Positions 34,960 through 44,502 of a stretch of 55,555 nt of DNA are shown one piece after another. The position numbers were made by a program, and so were the translations under genes. How positions within the stretch are numbered: position 1 is the first letter of the stretch; each line of letters starts with the position of its first letter. Source of the stretch: Clostridia bacterium (GTDB taxonomy: Bacteria > Bacillota > Clostridia > Oscillospirales > CAG-382). The notes below the pieces were generated by a model. The model worked only from the letters and a program-made list of their open reading frames with translations, did not search any database and was not told the DNA's origin. Location of the stretch: contig JAFXEB010000021.1 in NCBI GenBank assembly GCA_017521025.1, positions 1 through 55,555 on the forward strand, written 5' to 3'.

Positions 34960-36366
34960 TTATCTTATTTCTTTGAAAAACGCCCTTAGCTGAGGGTCAA
35001 GCCCCTCTGACCAGCCAATAAGCTTTGCGGTAAGCTCCGACACGTAGCTCTGCTTTATGTCCCAAGGCTCACGGCGCATGATATCGTAGTCAAAATACAG
35101 TGCCGCAAGGTCGCCACCCTGCTCGGTGAGCCACTCATCGTAAAGGTCCACTGCGCCGAAGGCGTGCAACAGCTCGTGCATATACACGGCAGAGCAGGCA
35201 AAATAAGCGCCCTCGCCCTGTTGGCTGTAATAGGTCACCATATGCTCATAGTAATAGTCGCTGTCCTCGCCCACTGCGCTGTCGCAGGGGAGACAAAAGC
35301 TCCTGCCGTGCTCATTGAAATGGAAGTTGATGAACACGTTATCGTAGTCGCCGTCCTGGCAAAGGCTTCGGGCGAACTCAGGGTAGCTGCCATAGCCGCC
35401 GCCCTCAAACGCCTCCAACGCCCAGCGTGCGCCGTTAAGGTAATCGGGGGGGCTTATCCCAAGGTCGATATTGACCCAGCTTAGCTCTATGCTGAGCTCC
35501 TCCACCCCATACTCTGCCGCACAGGAAAGGAGATGACCCCGTGCCTCCTCTACCATAGCCTTTACAGCCGCCTCGCTCTCGCCGTCCCAATCAGAGCTTA
35601 GGCAATCAGCAAAAACATTCACCCAAAGACAACTGCCTCGCATCTCACCTGCGCTGCCGATGTCCTCGGTAATGGTGTCGGCCACGTCCTGCGCCCTTGC
35701 CTGCTCCTCGCTGAGCAACAGCAGGCTGTCCTCAAGGCGGTAGCCGTCTGCCGTCAGCCTCATTTCAAAGCAATATACGTGGGTGCCCTCGCTGTACTGC
35801 AGACGGTAAAGGTCGCCCTCCCGCTCAAGCAGGCTGAGAGAAGCGCTGTGTGGGTCCGTATTGAAATCCGTCACGTAGCTGTGGCAATACTCGGTATTAC
35901 CCACATAGTCCTGCCTGAGCGCAGGACTGCCGTAACGGGGGTAGTCTGTAAGATATCGGTTTTTTATGCCGCTTTCCTCGGTGTAGACCGAATCAAGAAG
36001 CGCCGCAACGTCCTCAAGCCTGCCGTAGCCGCTTGAAGCACTTACCCTGTAGTAGTCGCCCGTTACAAGGTAGCCGTAATCGCCCTTTTCAAGTCCCTCG
36101 GCATAGGGAGCCAGCGCCGCCCTTGCGAATATATCCGCAACACGCCCGTCAAGCACAAGCAGCTCTCTTGCCGCAGTGATGACCGCCTCGCTCTCCCCGT
36201 CAGAAACGGTGCTGTCCGCCGACTCTGTACTGAATACACTGTCCGAGCCTGCGTCGTTTTCCACACTGTCGCCCTGCTCACCGCCGCCCGAATGCCCGCC
36301 GCAGGAGCCAAGGGCAAGCAAAAGGCAAAGCGCAAGGGCAAATATACCTATGCGGTAAAGGCTCAT
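34960..36366 (-). CDS. Lipoprotein with metalloprotease motif
   Basis: 468 aa. Signal peptide with lipobox LALGSC near residue 21, then a Gly/Ser/Asp-rich linker. A helical N-terminal half is followed by a C-terminal region holding HELLHAFGAVDLYDEW, an HExxHxxGxxD zinc motif like that of metzincin-type secreted proteases. Just before it, VNIDLGISPPDYLNGARWAL and FINFHFNEHGRSF may form the active-site cleft. The substrate is unknown. The ATG overlaps the stop of the preceding esterase-like gene by one base (ATGA), so the two are translationally coupled and likely act together at the cell surface. Confidence 0.72.
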   Translation of the reverse strand: MSLYRIGIFALALCLLLALGSCGGHSGGGEQGDSVENDAGSDSVFSTESADSTVSDGESEAVITAARELLVLDGRVADIFARAALAPYAEGLEKGDYGYLVTGDYYRVSASSGYGRLEDVAALLDSVYTEESGIKNRYLTDYPRYGSPALRQDYVGNTEYCHSYVTDFNTDPHSASLSLLEREGDLYRLQYSEGTHVYCFEMRLTADGYRLEDSLLLLSEEQARAQDVADTITEDIGSAGEMRGSCLWVNVFADCLSSDWDGESEAAVKAMVEEARGHLLSCAAEYGVEELSIELSWVNIDLGISPPDYLNGARWALEAFEGGGYGSYPEFARSLCQDGDYDNVFINFHFNEHGRSFCLPCDSAVGEDSDYYYEHMVTYYSQQGEGAYFACSAVYMHELLHAFGAVDLYDEWLTEQGGDLAALYFDYDIMRREPWDIKQSYVSELTAKLIGWSEGLDPQLRAFFKEIR

Positions 36367-37646
36367 ACAGCCCTTGCCCCCTTGCCCTCCTTGCCGTCCT
36401 TCCCGCTCATAAAACGGTCGGTAAGGTATACGGTCACTGCAAGGACTATAAGCAGACCCGCAAGCACCGTGCACCACTTTATGACGGCTGAGATAGCAGA
36501 ATCAAAGACGTTTTCGGGGCTTGCCGTGGCAACAAAGCTTACGGCGATAGTATGCCCCTGCTCACGGACGTTTTCAAAGGTGTAGGTGTAGACAAGGCCG
36601 TCTTCATCAGCCTTTTTAAGTCTGGAAAGGTCAGTATTCACCCCGTCTATCCTGAGGTACTCTATATAGTTGCCCCTTTTCAGCGTTATCTTAAAGGTAG
36701 CGTTGCCGCCGTAGGGCGCATAGGTGCTGGCGGTGATAGAGCCGCCCGTACCGTTGTGGGAGCTTTTGATAAGGAAACGTATAGAGCCGTACTGCTCGGC
36801 AATAGCCCACTCGGGAACGGTGGGCTCGTTATATGCGGCGGCGGCACCGATAGCGGCGCTCAGATCGCCGTCAACATAGTCGACAAGCATCATATCATCA
36901 CGGGAGCGGTCTTTAAGCAGCTTGACCGTCTTGTTATAGTTGCCCACTACAACACTGTCCCCTCTGGGAACAAAGGCAAGCCCCGTTATATTGAACACGT
37001 CAAAAACACTTGTTAGCTGATAGCCGTCACACATACCGCCCACTGTAAGGAATCTGGAAACGGTGTCGGGATACCTGCACACATAGTCGAAGGCGGCGGT
37101 AGCGCCGTCACCCTCACCTATAACCACAAGGCGGTCGGTAAACACTATCTCGGTAGCACCCATCTCGCCCACTATGGCGTGGGCAAGCTTCATAGAGGTG
37201 GTCTCACCCTCGGGGTCATAGGAATGGTCGTTGCCCTTGCTCTTTACCCAGCTATCGCCGGAGAGGCACTGAGGCGCCAGCACTATATAGTTGAAATCCT
37301 TATATTTGTTATCGCAATCCTCGGACAAGAGGAGAGACAGCACGCTGTTTTCGGAAAGCTGAGCGAGGTTATCACTGCCACTCTTACCCGAATCGTGAAA
37401 ATACAGTATGATAAGGGCAGGCTTTGTATCGTCCGTTGCGGTGTAGGAGGGAGACTTGTACATACGGTACGCCATGTTGCCGTCAGCAGAATAAAGGGTG
37501 CGTGCCACAGTCTTTTCCACCATCTGAGAATAGGTGGCACGGGCGGCACCGTCTGCCGAGACGGAGGGCGAAACAAGGGCAAGGCTCAAAAGCACTGTCA
37601 CAAGTGCCAGCACCAGTCCGCATATTCTTTCAGCATATTTTCTCAT
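36363..37646 (-). CDS. Esterase-like membrane protein lacking catalytic residues
   Basis: 427 aa. Same plan as the esterase at 12778: signal peptide (CGLVLALVTVLLSLALVSPS), alpha/beta-hydrolase-like domain, one InlB-like beta module (about 300-375, YIEYLRIDGVNTDL) and a C-terminal membrane helix with a basic tail. Local alignment to the active enzyme is good around VVIGEGDGATAAFDYVCRYP, but the nucleophile Ser is Gly (GISMGG becomes GEGDGA), the oxyanion HGSGG is HDSGK and I find no His in place of AGHNAW. So it is probably a pseudoenzyme used for binding. It heads a transcript with the metalloprotease lipoprotein and perhaps pyrH. Confidence 0.75.
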   Translation of the reverse strand: MRKYAERICGLVLALVTVLLSLALVSPSVSADGAARATYSQMVEKTVARTLYSADGNMAYRMYKSPSYTATDDTKPALIILYFHDSGKSGSDNLAQLSENSVLSLLLSEDCDNKYKDFNYIVLAPQCLSGDSWVKSKGNDHSYDPEGETTSMKLAHAIVGEMGATEIVFTDRLVVIGEGDGATAAFDYVCRYPDTVSRFLTVGGMCDGYQLTSVFDVFNITGLAFVPRGDSVVVGNYNKTVKLLKDRSRDDMMLVDYVDGDLSAAIGAAAAYNEPTVPEWAIAEQYGSIRFLIKSSHNGTGGSITASTYAPYGGNATFKITLKRGNYIEYLRIDGVNTDLSRLKKADEDGLVYTYTFENVREQGHTIAVSFVATASPENVFDSAISAVIKWCTVLAGLLIVLAVTVYLTDRFMSGKDGKEGKGARAV

Positions 37647-37716
37647 AAAGCATAGCCCCCGTCCCCGTACCCCTCCGTGCCGAATGGGCACAAGGGCACA
37701 AATATCCTTGTACATA

Positions 37717-37744
37717 ATTATATATATTTTGCGCTGTTTGTCAA
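37717..37744 (-). promoter_or_regulatory. Promoter for the pseudo-esterase operon
   Basis: On the minus strand TTGACA (37744-37739), a 16-bp spacer and TATAAT (37722-37717), about 70 bp before the ATG at 37646. Confidence 0.65.
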
Positions 37745-37756
37745 GTCTTTGCTGTA

Positions 37757-37785
37757 TTGACAAAAACTTTGTGCAATGATAGAAT
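37757..37785 (+). promoter_or_regulatory. Promoter for the dut-dusB operon
   Basis: TTGACA (37757-37762), a 17-bp spacer and TAGAAT (37780-37785), 40 bp before the dut start. It is back to back with the promoter of the divergent operon; the two -35 boxes are 12 bp apart. Confidence 0.75.
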
Positions 37786-37824
37786 ACATATATATTATAA
37801 ACTGAGAAGAAAAGAGGTAGCGCC

Positions 37825-38304
37825 GTGAACAGGATAGCCCGTTTTGAGAGAGTAAGCAGGGAGAGATTTGTGCTTGATCTTCCCGAGCTTGGCGCAGAGT
37901 GCTATGAAAGCATCCTTCTGCCCAGACGTGCCACAGAGCATTCTGCAGGCTATGACTTTTTTACCCCCTACGACGTGCTTTTGCCTGCAGGCGGCAGTGC
38001 GGTGGTGAAGACAGGCATCCGTGCCTTTATGGAGGCAGGCTGGGCACTGCTTATCTACCCCAGAAGCGGGCTTGGCTTTAAGTTCGGCATAGGGCTTGCC
38101 AACACCGTGGGGGTTATAGACGGCGACTACTGCTATTCGGATAACGAGGGGCACATTATGATAAAGCTTACCAACCCCTCGGACAGGTCCATCACCCTCA
38201 GCGCAGGCACAGCCGTAGCGCAGGGTATATTTACGCCCTACGGCATAACCGTAGAGGACGATGCCGTAGCCAAGAGGAACGGCGGCTTCGGCAGTACGGG
38301 CTGA
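37825..38304 (+). CDS. dut: dUTP diphosphatase
   Basis: 159 aa trimeric dUTPase; hydrolyses dUTP to dUMP, lowering uracil in DNA. Motif 1 SAGYDFFTP, motif 2 PRSGLGFKFGI, motif 3 GVIDGDYC, and the C-terminal motif 5 RNGGFGSTG. The start is GTG (37825) after AGAGG. First gene of a six-gene plus-strand operon devoted largely to nucleotide sanitation and DNA repair. Confidence 0.95.
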   Translation: MNRIARFERVSRERFVLDLPELGAECYESILLPRRATEHSAGYDFFTPYDVLLPAGGSAVVKTGIRAFMEAGWALLIYPRSGLGFKFGIGLANTVGVIDGDYCYSDNEGHIMIKLTNPSDRSITLSAGTAVAQGIFTPYGITVEDDAVAKRNGGFGSTG

Positions 38305-38326
38305 GTGGCAGGGAGAATGAGGCTTT

Positions 38327-39139
38327 ATGCGTGAGAGTTTTGTATACAGCACCGTGCCCTTTGGGCACCTTACAAGCCCCTTGCTTTCAGCCGCAGGGGC
38401 AAAGCATATATTTACAGCCAAGGACGGCGGCGTAAGCGAGGGCGCTTTTGCATCCTTCAACTTTGCCGCAGGCGGCGGCGAGGTGTGCGACAGATGGGAA
38501 AACGTGGTGGAGAACCACACCATGGTGGCACACTTTTTCGGTATGGAAGCGGACAGGATATGCCGCAGCTATCAGACCCACAGCACCAAGGTTTTGACGG
38601 TCACTGCCGCCCACTGCGGCACGGGGCTGACTCTGCCACCCTTTGAGGAGGGCGTGGACGGGCTTGTTTGCGCCGAGGAGGGGGTACTGCTTTCAGTCCG
38701 TGGGGCAGACTGCGTTACGGTACTGCTTTATGACGGCGGGTCACGGGTCTGCGGCGCCTGCCATTCGGGCTGGCGTGGCACCCTTGGAGGGATAGCCGCT
38801 CTGACGGTGGAGGCGATGTGTGCCGCAGGCGCAAGCCGTGACAGCATAGTGGCGGCGATAGGACCCTCGGCAAGGAGCTGCTGTTACAGGGTGGGCGAGG
38901 AGCTGTACTGCACCTTTACCGACGCAGACGTAAAGAACGCCGCATTTTTTACCCACCGTAACGGGGAGCTGTACCTTGACCTGCAGGGGGCGGTAAGTGC
39001 CGCGCTGACAGAGGCGGGGGTGAAGGATGGGCACATATCCGACGGAGGCGAGTGCAGTATATGCCGACCCGACCGCTACTTTTCTCACCGCAGGCAGGGT
39101 CCCGTAAGGGGCACCATGGCGGCGTTTATTACTTTGTAG
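38327..39139 (+). CDS. pgeF: YfiH/PgeF-family laccase-domain purine nucleoside enzyme
   Basis: 270 aa. Metal/active-site residues of the family are visible: His in SYQTHS, Cys in GADCVTVLL and His in ACHSGWRG; the C-terminus has CSICRPDRYFSHRRQG, as in other members. The family was first called polyphenol oxidase; later work assigns purine nucleoside phosphorylase/adenosine deaminase activity and removal of misincorporated muropeptide residues. 22 nt after dut. Confidence 0.9.
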   Translation: MRESFVYSTVPFGHLTSPLLSAAGAKHIFTAKDGGVSEGAFASFNFAAGGGEVCDRWENVVENHTMVAHFFGMEADRICRSYQTHSTKVLTVTAAHCGTGLTLPPFEEGVDGLVCAEEGVLLSVRGADCVTVLLYDGGSRVCGACHSGWRGTLGGIAALTVEAMCAAGASRDSIVAAIGPSARSCCYRVGEELYCTFTDADVKNAAFFTHRNGELYLDLQGAVSAALTEAGVKDGHISDGGECSICRPDRYFSHRRQGPVRGTMAAFITL

Positions 39140-39154
39140 GAGCATCAAAGGACG

Positions 39155-40267
39155 ATGAGTGTAAGGATATTTCATATAGCGGACGTGCATTTTGACACGC
39201 CCTTTTCGGCGCTGACGGCGGAGGAGGCGGCAAGCTGTAAAAACAGCTTGAGGAGTGCCTTTTCCAAGGCGGTGCTGGCGGCAAAAAACCGTGGAGTAGA
39301 GTTGTTTTTCATAGCAGGCGACCTGTTTGACAGCCGTTTTGTAAGCCCCGATACGCTGGAGTTTGTAAGGGACAAGATTGCCTCCTTCCCCTCCTGCCGC
39401 TTTTTTATCTCTCCCGGCAACCACGACCCCTATGGCGAAGACTCCTTTTACGCCAAGGGCTTTCTGCCTGAGAACGCACACGTTTTCAGAGGCAAGGAGC
39501 GAGTGGAGATAGACGAGCTTGGGGTGGACGTATACGGCTTTGGCTTTACAGAGGGGCATTGCGGAGAAAACCCCATAACAGGCTACCCCGAGAGGAGGCA
39601 GGACAGGATAAGCATCCTTGTCTGCCACGGCGACCTTAACGGCAGGGAGGACGGCTACGCCCCCTTTACCGAGAGCGACGTGGCTGCCAGCGGCTTTGAC
39701 TACATAGCGCTGGGGCACATCCACAAGGCAAGCGGCGTTATGAAGCAGGGCGGCACCTATTACGCCTACCCCGGCTGTATAGAGGGCAGAGGCTTTGACG
39801 AAACGGGGGACAAGGGCGGTCTTTTGGGCACCGTATCCAAGGGCAGCGTGGAGCTTGCGCATTTTTCGCTTTCTGTCCGCCGATATGAGCGGATAGAGGT
39901 GGACATAAGCGGCGCCGAGACCCGTTTGCAGGTTATGGAGGCTATACGCAGTGCCCTGCGCCCCTATGGCGGCACGAGGCTGAGGTTAACCCTTACAGGG
40001 CGCCCCAAGAACAGCTTTTACATCAGCGAGGAGCTGTTTGAGACGGGCGGCTCCTGCCCCGAGTACATAGAGCTGAGAGACGAGACGGTGCCGAGCCCCG
40101 ACTTTACGGCGATAGAGGCGGAGAACACCCTGAGAGGTGCCTTTTTCCGCAGGATGCGTGAGCGCATAGAGGGCGCAGAGGAGGGCTCGGTGGAGAAGGA
40201 GCTTGCCGTGAGAGCGCTCAAGGCAGGACTTGCCGCCCTTGAGGGCAGAGAGCTTTCGGAGGTGTAG
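39155..40267 (+). CDS. SbcD/YhaO-like metallophosphoesterase
   Basis: 370 aa. Calcineurin-type phosphoesterase motifs: RIFHIADVHFDTPF, FIAGDLFDS, SPGNHDP, CHGDLNG and ALGHIHKAS. The C-terminal third is a separate domain. It is the nuclease half of the YhaO/YhaN pair, which resembles SbcD/SbcC and Mre11/Rad50. Its stop codon is 2 nt from the start of the ATPase gene. B. subtilis yhaO is the likely counterpart, but length and pairing rather than an alignment support that. Confidence 0.88.
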   Translation: MSVRIFHIADVHFDTPFSALTAEEAASCKNSLRSAFSKAVLAAKNRGVELFFIAGDLFDSRFVSPDTLEFVRDKIASFPSCRFFISPGNHDPYGEDSFYAKGFLPENAHVFRGKERVEIDELGVDVYGFGFTEGHCGENPITGYPERRQDRISILVCHGDLNGREDGYAPFTESDVAASGFDYIALGHIHKASGVMKQGGTYYAYPGCIEGRGFDETGDKGGLLGTVSKGSVELAHFSLSVRRYERIEVDISGAETRLQVMEAIRSALRPYGGTRLRLTLTGRPKNSFYISEELFETGGSCPEYIELRDETVPSPDFTAIEAENTLRGAFFRRMRERIEGAEEGSVEKELAVRALKAGLAALEGRELSEV

Positions 40268-40269
40268 CG

Positions 40270-42435
40270 GTGGAAAAGAGAAACAATGCCCCCGTGGTGC
40301 TGGAGAAGGCGAGCATTGCCGCCTTTGGCGCCACCGCAGGCAGAGAAATAGAGTTTGACAGCAAAATAAACGTGATACGAGCAGGCAACGAGGGGGGCAA
40401 GACCACCCTTGCCGCCTTTATACGCTTTGCCCTTTACGGCTTTGACAGCGGCAGGGGCGACATAGAGAAGAGTCCAAAAAAGCTGTACACGCCCTGGTCG
40501 GGTGCGGCGGCGTCGGGCGCACTGACCCTAAACGCAGGCAGGCGGCTCAGGATAGAGCGCAGCGTTACGGGCAGCAAGGAGAGCGCACTCTGCACCGATA
40601 TAGCAACGGGTACCTCCATGTACGGCGGCGAGGTGTTCGGCGAGCGCATATTGGGTGTAGGCTGTGAGGTTTTTGAAAAGACCGCCTTTTTGTCGGGTGC
40701 TCTGCCCGTTATGGGCAAGGACACGGCGCTTGCAGACAGACTGCAGAACCTTGTTTTCTCCGCAGACGAGCAGATAAGCGGCGAAAAGGCTATGGACGCC
40801 CTTAAAGCAAGGCGTAACGCACTTAAGGGCAGGACTGCAGGCAGTGGCAGGATATGTGAGCTTGAGGCTGATGCCGCAAGGCTTGAGGAAAGGCTTGCGG
40901 AGGAGAAGGGTGTTGCCGCAGAGACAGCCGCTCTTGAGGCGGAGGCGGCGAGGATAGCCGCAGAGATAGAGCGCAGGATGGCAGAGGAGGCAGAGGCAGA
41001 CGCCGCCCTTGCCGACTATGATAAATACGAGGCGTTTTTGCTTACAGAGGAGCACGGGCGCCTGAGGGCGGAGGCGGCACGAACTGCCGAGGCGGCGGAT
41101 ATCCACGCCCCCGACCCCGAGGAGATAGAAAGACTGCAGGAGCTGAGGAACGCCCATCTGCGGGAGAAGGAGCGGCTTGAAAGCGCCGAGGCTGAGTACG
41201 CAGACCTGAAGGCAAGGCGCAGCACGGGCGACAGCGAGGCAAGGGGGCGCATCCACAGGGCACGGAACGGCTACAGAAAAAAGAAGTCTCTTTCCGGAGG
41301 CTTTTTCGTGCTTGCCCTTGCTATCTGCCTTTTTGGCGGAGCGCTGTATGCCTTGAGCGGCAATATGCTTTTGCTTATTGCGGCGGCTGTGGGCGTTATG
41401 GGCTTTGCCGTGGCAGGACTTATAGCAAGGCGCAGTGCAGGTATAGCTCTGCGCAGTGAGGACTTTGACTCTGTAGCGGAGCTTGCCGCCGCAGAGGAGA
41501 GGCTTGCCGCCGCAGAGGAGGCAGACAAGGATACTGCGGCAAGGCTTGTGCAGACCGCATCATGGCTTGACAGGGCGAGGATAGCGGAGACCGAGGCGAG
41601 GAACGCCTTTTCGGACGCTCTTGCAGGCTACGGCATAAGGGGCGTCAAGGGTGGCGATGCCATAAACGAGCTGATAAACCGCCGTATAAGGGCAGGTGCC
41701 CTGCAGGCGGAGGCAAAGAGTGCCGCTACCGCTCTTGAGGTGTTTGAGGGCAAAGAGGACATAAGGCGCCTGTACGCAAGGGCAGAGGGTGCGGTAAAGC
41801 CCGCAAAGACCAAGGAGCAGCTTGCCATAGAGAAGAAGGCGGCATCTCAGCGTGTGAATATGTACAAGGAGCGTCTTGCGGCAGTAAAGGAAAAGCTTGC
41901 GGCGCTGTACGCCCTGAAGGCAGACCCGCTTACCACCGCCGAGCGGCTTTCATATACGGAGGAGCTTTTGCGCAAGGCGAGGGAGAGCTACGGTGTTCTG
42001 AGCATAGCTATGGAAGAGCTTAAGGCGGCAGGCGACGGGATGAAGGAGTCGGTATCCCCCCGTATTGCCGAAAGCGCCTCGGAAAAGCTGGCGGCAATGA
42101 CAGGCGGTGCCCACAGGGTGCTTGAGCTTGATACCGAGCTTGCCGTGAGCTGTGACAGTCCCTACGGACAGAAGAACGCCTCTCACCTGAGCTGTGGCAC
42201 CAAGGAGGGCGTGTATCTGTGTCTGAGGCTTGCTTTGCTTGAGCTGCTTTACGGAGAGAGAAAGGTGCCGCTGATACTGGATGACGCCTTTGCCCACGTA
42301 GACAGGGAGCGCACCGCAAGGCTTATAAGGCTGCTTGCGGACAGTGGTCATCAGCTTATCATTATGAGCTGTGACGGCAAGGAGCAGGCCGCTCTTGAGG
42401 AGCAGGGTCTGAGCTACAGGCTGATAAATCTGTAA
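40270..42435 (+). CDS. SMC/Rad50-like ATPase, YhaN type, with two membrane helices
   Basis: 721 aa starting at GTG 40270. Walker A GNEGGKTT near the N-terminus, a long Ala/Glu/Arg-rich coiled coil, two helices close together at about 343-388 (FFVLALAICLFGGALYAL and MLLLIAAAVGVMGFAVAGL), a second coiled coil, then the ABC signature HLSCGTKEG and Walker B LILDDAFAHVD. It should work with the phosphoesterase encoded 2 nt upstream in processing DNA ends. The hydrophobic pair replaces the zinc hook of Rad50 at the coiled-coil tip and would fix the complex at the membrane. Confidence 0.85.
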   Translation: MEKRNNAPVVLEKASIAAFGATAGREIEFDSKINVIRAGNEGGKTTLAAFIRFALYGFDSGRGDIEKSPKKLYTPWSGAAASGALTLNAGRRLRIERSVTGSKESALCTDIATGTSMYGGEVFGERILGVGCEVFEKTAFLSGALPVMGKDTALADRLQNLVFSADEQISGEKAMDALKARRNALKGRTAGSGRICELEADAARLEERLAEEKGVAAETAALEAEAARIAAEIERRMAEEAEADAALADYDKYEAFLLTEEHGRLRAEAARTAEAADIHAPDPEEIERLQELRNAHLREKERLESAEAEYADLKARRSTGDSEARGRIHRARNGYRKKKSLSGGFFVLALAICLFGGALYALSGNMLLLIAAAVGVMGFAVAGLIARRSAGIALRSEDFDSVAELAAAEERLAAAEEADKDTAARLVQTASWLDRARIAETEARNAFSDALAGYGIRGVKGGDAINELINRRIRAGALQAEAKSAATALEVFEGKEDIRRLYARAEGAVKPAKTKEQLAIEKKAASQRVNMYKERLAAVKEKLAALYALKADPLTTAERLSYTEELLRKARESYGVLSIAMEELKAAGDGMKESVSPRIAESASEKLAAMTGGAHRVLELDTELAVSCDSPYGQKNASHLSCGTKEGVYLCLRLALLELLYGERKVPLILDDAFAHVDRERTARLIRLLADSGHQLIIMSCDGKEQAALEEQGLSYRLINL

Positions 42436-42449
42436 ACTATTTAGGTACG

Positions 42450-44492
42450 GTGATAAAGTTGCAAATCGAAATGACTACCCCACTGCGCTATATAAAGGGC
42501 GTGGGCGAGGTGACCGGGAAGAAGCTTGAAAAGCTGGGGCTTGTAACAGCAGGCGACCTTGCAGGCTTTCTGCCCCGCCGCTATGAGTACAAAAACGAAA
42601 TATATATGCTGTGGGATGCGCCCGAGGGGCAGACTGTGGCAACAGTGCTTACCGTTTGCAGTGCGCCTACCTTGCGCCACGGTGGCAAGGGCGTAAGCTA
42701 CCTTAAGGTCTGCGCCACCGACGGCGTGGACACTGCAACCCTTACCTTTTTCAACCAGCCGTGGCTTGAGAAGAGCCTTGTGTCGGGCAGAAAGCTCAGG
42801 GTGTGGGGCAAGGTCAGCAGAGGCAGCTACGGGCTTGACATAACCTCCCCCGAGATAGAGCCCTACAGCGACGACCTGCCTGCCATAGTACCCGTGTATC
42901 CCCTGACCAAGGGCATAACACAGCAACAGCTAAGGCGGATAATACGGAACGCCGCCCTGTGCTTTGAGCAGATAGAGAACAGCCTGCCCGACAGCATCAT
43001 CGCCGACTACGGGCTTATGCAAAGGCGTGAGGCGATACGCACCCTCCATTTCCCCGAGGAAAAGGAGAGCCTTGAGCGTGCGAGGCGCACCCTTGCCTTT
43101 GAGGAGCTGCTTGTGTTCCAGCTTGCGCTGAGAACGGTGCGTGGCACCCTTAGCCGTGGCGAGGCTGTAGCTATGGGCTACAAGGACACGGGCATAGGGC
43201 GTTTTTTCGCCTCCCTACCCTTTTCTCTTACGGGTGCGCAGGAGCGTGTGATAAAGGAGGTCTTTGCCGACCTGTGCACCGACACGCCCATGTGCCGTAT
43301 GGTGCAGGGCGACGTGGGCTGCGGCAAGACCGTAGTGGCGGCAGGTGCTATGGCTTTCGCCGTGAAGAACGGAATGCAATGCGCTATGATGGCACCTACG
43401 GAGATACTTGCCACCCAGCACTACCATTCGCTGAAGGGTCTGTTTGCCGACTTTGGCATAGAGCCTGAGCTGCTTACGGGCAGTACCACCGCCAAGGAGA
43501 AAAAGCGCATAAAGGCAGGGCTTGCCGACGGGAGCATTGCCGCCGTAGTGGGCACCAACGCCATAATACAAAAAGATGTAGTATACAAAAACTTGGGGCT
43601 TGTTATAACGGACGAGCAGCACCGCTTCGGCGTACTGCAGAGGGCGGCGCTTGCCGATAAATCCGAGGGGAAAACGCCCCACTCCCTTGTTATGTCCGCC
43701 ACGCCTATACCACGGAGCCTTTCGCTGATACTCTACGGGGATATGGACGTAAGCGTGATAGACGAGCTGCCCCCCGGCAGGCAGACGGTGGAGACCAAGT
43801 GTGCCGGCGAGGAAAATCGGGGCGCTATGTACGCTTTTCTGGCAAAGCAGATAGAAAAAGGCAGGCAGGCGTATATCATCTGCCCTCTCGTGGAGGACGC
43901 CGAGGGCGGCACCGACGACAAAAAGAGCGTGGAAAGCTACAGAGGTCATTTTGAAAAGGCGCTCCCCAAGGCACGGGCGCTGTGTCTGCACGGCAGGATG
44001 AAGAGCACGGAGAAAGACGCTGTGATGGGCGCCTTTGAGAGAGGCGAGGCTGACGTGCTTATCTCCACCACCGTGGTGGAGGTGGGCGTTAACGTGCCCA
44101 ACGCCACTGTGATGATAGTGGAAAACGCCGAATGCTTCGGGCTGTCTCAGCTTCATCAGCTCAGGGGGCGTGTAGGCAGAGGTGAGCACAAATCCTTCTG
44201 CATACTGATGACGGAGAAGGCATCGCCCCGACTTGAGGTGCTGTGCAGCACCAATGACGGCTTTGCCATAGCCGCCGCCGACCTTGAGCAGAGGGGTCCG
44301 GGCGACTTTTTCGGCGCAAGGCAAAGCGGCGATAGCCGTTTTGTGCACGCTACCACCGCTGACCTGCGGCTTACGGAGGAGACAAGGGCATTAGCATCCC
44401 ACCTGAGCGGCGAGGAGAGCCTTGACCCAAGGCTCAGAGCGGCAGTGCGGAGCTTTCTCGGCTCATTGGGCAGTGAAAACATATTTAACTGA
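42450..44492 (+). CDS. recG: ATP-dependent DNA helicase RecG
   Basis: 680 aa, matching B. subtilis RecG. N-terminal wedge/OB domain, PLRYIKGVGEVTGKKLEKLG first; Walker A GDVGCGKT, DEQH box in VITDEQHRFGV, SATPIPRSL, and the motif VI region LHQLRGRVGRGEHKSF. It remodels stalled forks and branched DNA. Start is uncertain: GTG at 42450 with AGGT nearby, or ATG at 42471 without a visible ribosome site. It follows yhaN by 14 nt. Confidence 0.95.
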   Translation: MIKLQIEMTTPLRYIKGVGEVTGKKLEKLGLVTAGDLAGFLPRRYEYKNEIYMLWDAPEGQTVATVLTVCSAPTLRHGGKGVSYLKVCATDGVDTATLTFFNQPWLEKSLVSGRKLRVWGKVSRGSYGLDITSPEIEPYSDDLPAIVPVYPLTKGITQQQLRRIIRNAALCFEQIENSLPDSIIADYGLMQRREAIRTLHFPEEKESLERARRTLAFEELLVFQLALRTVRGTLSRGEAVAMGYKDTGIGRFFASLPFSLTGAQERVIKEVFADLCTDTPMCRMVQGDVGCGKTVVAAGAMAFAVKNGMQCAMMAPTEILATQHYHSLKGLFADFGIEPELLTGSTTAKEKKRIKAGLADGSIAAVVGTNAIIQKDVVYKNLGLVITDEQHRFGVLQRAALADKSEGKTPHSLVMSATPIPRSLSLILYGDMDVSVIDELPPGRQTVETKCAGEENRGAMYAFLAKQIEKGRQAYIICPLVEDAEGGTDDKKSVESYRGHFEKALPKARALCLHGRMKSTEKDAVMGAFERGEADVLISTTVVEVGVNVPNATVMIVENAECFGLSQLHQLRGRVGRGEHKSFCILMTEKASPRLEVLCSTNDGFAIAAADLEQRGPGDFFGARQSGDSRFVHATTADLRLTEETRALASHLSGEESLDPRLRAAVRSFLGSLGSENIFN

Positions 44493-44502
44493 AGGAAAAG
44501 CT

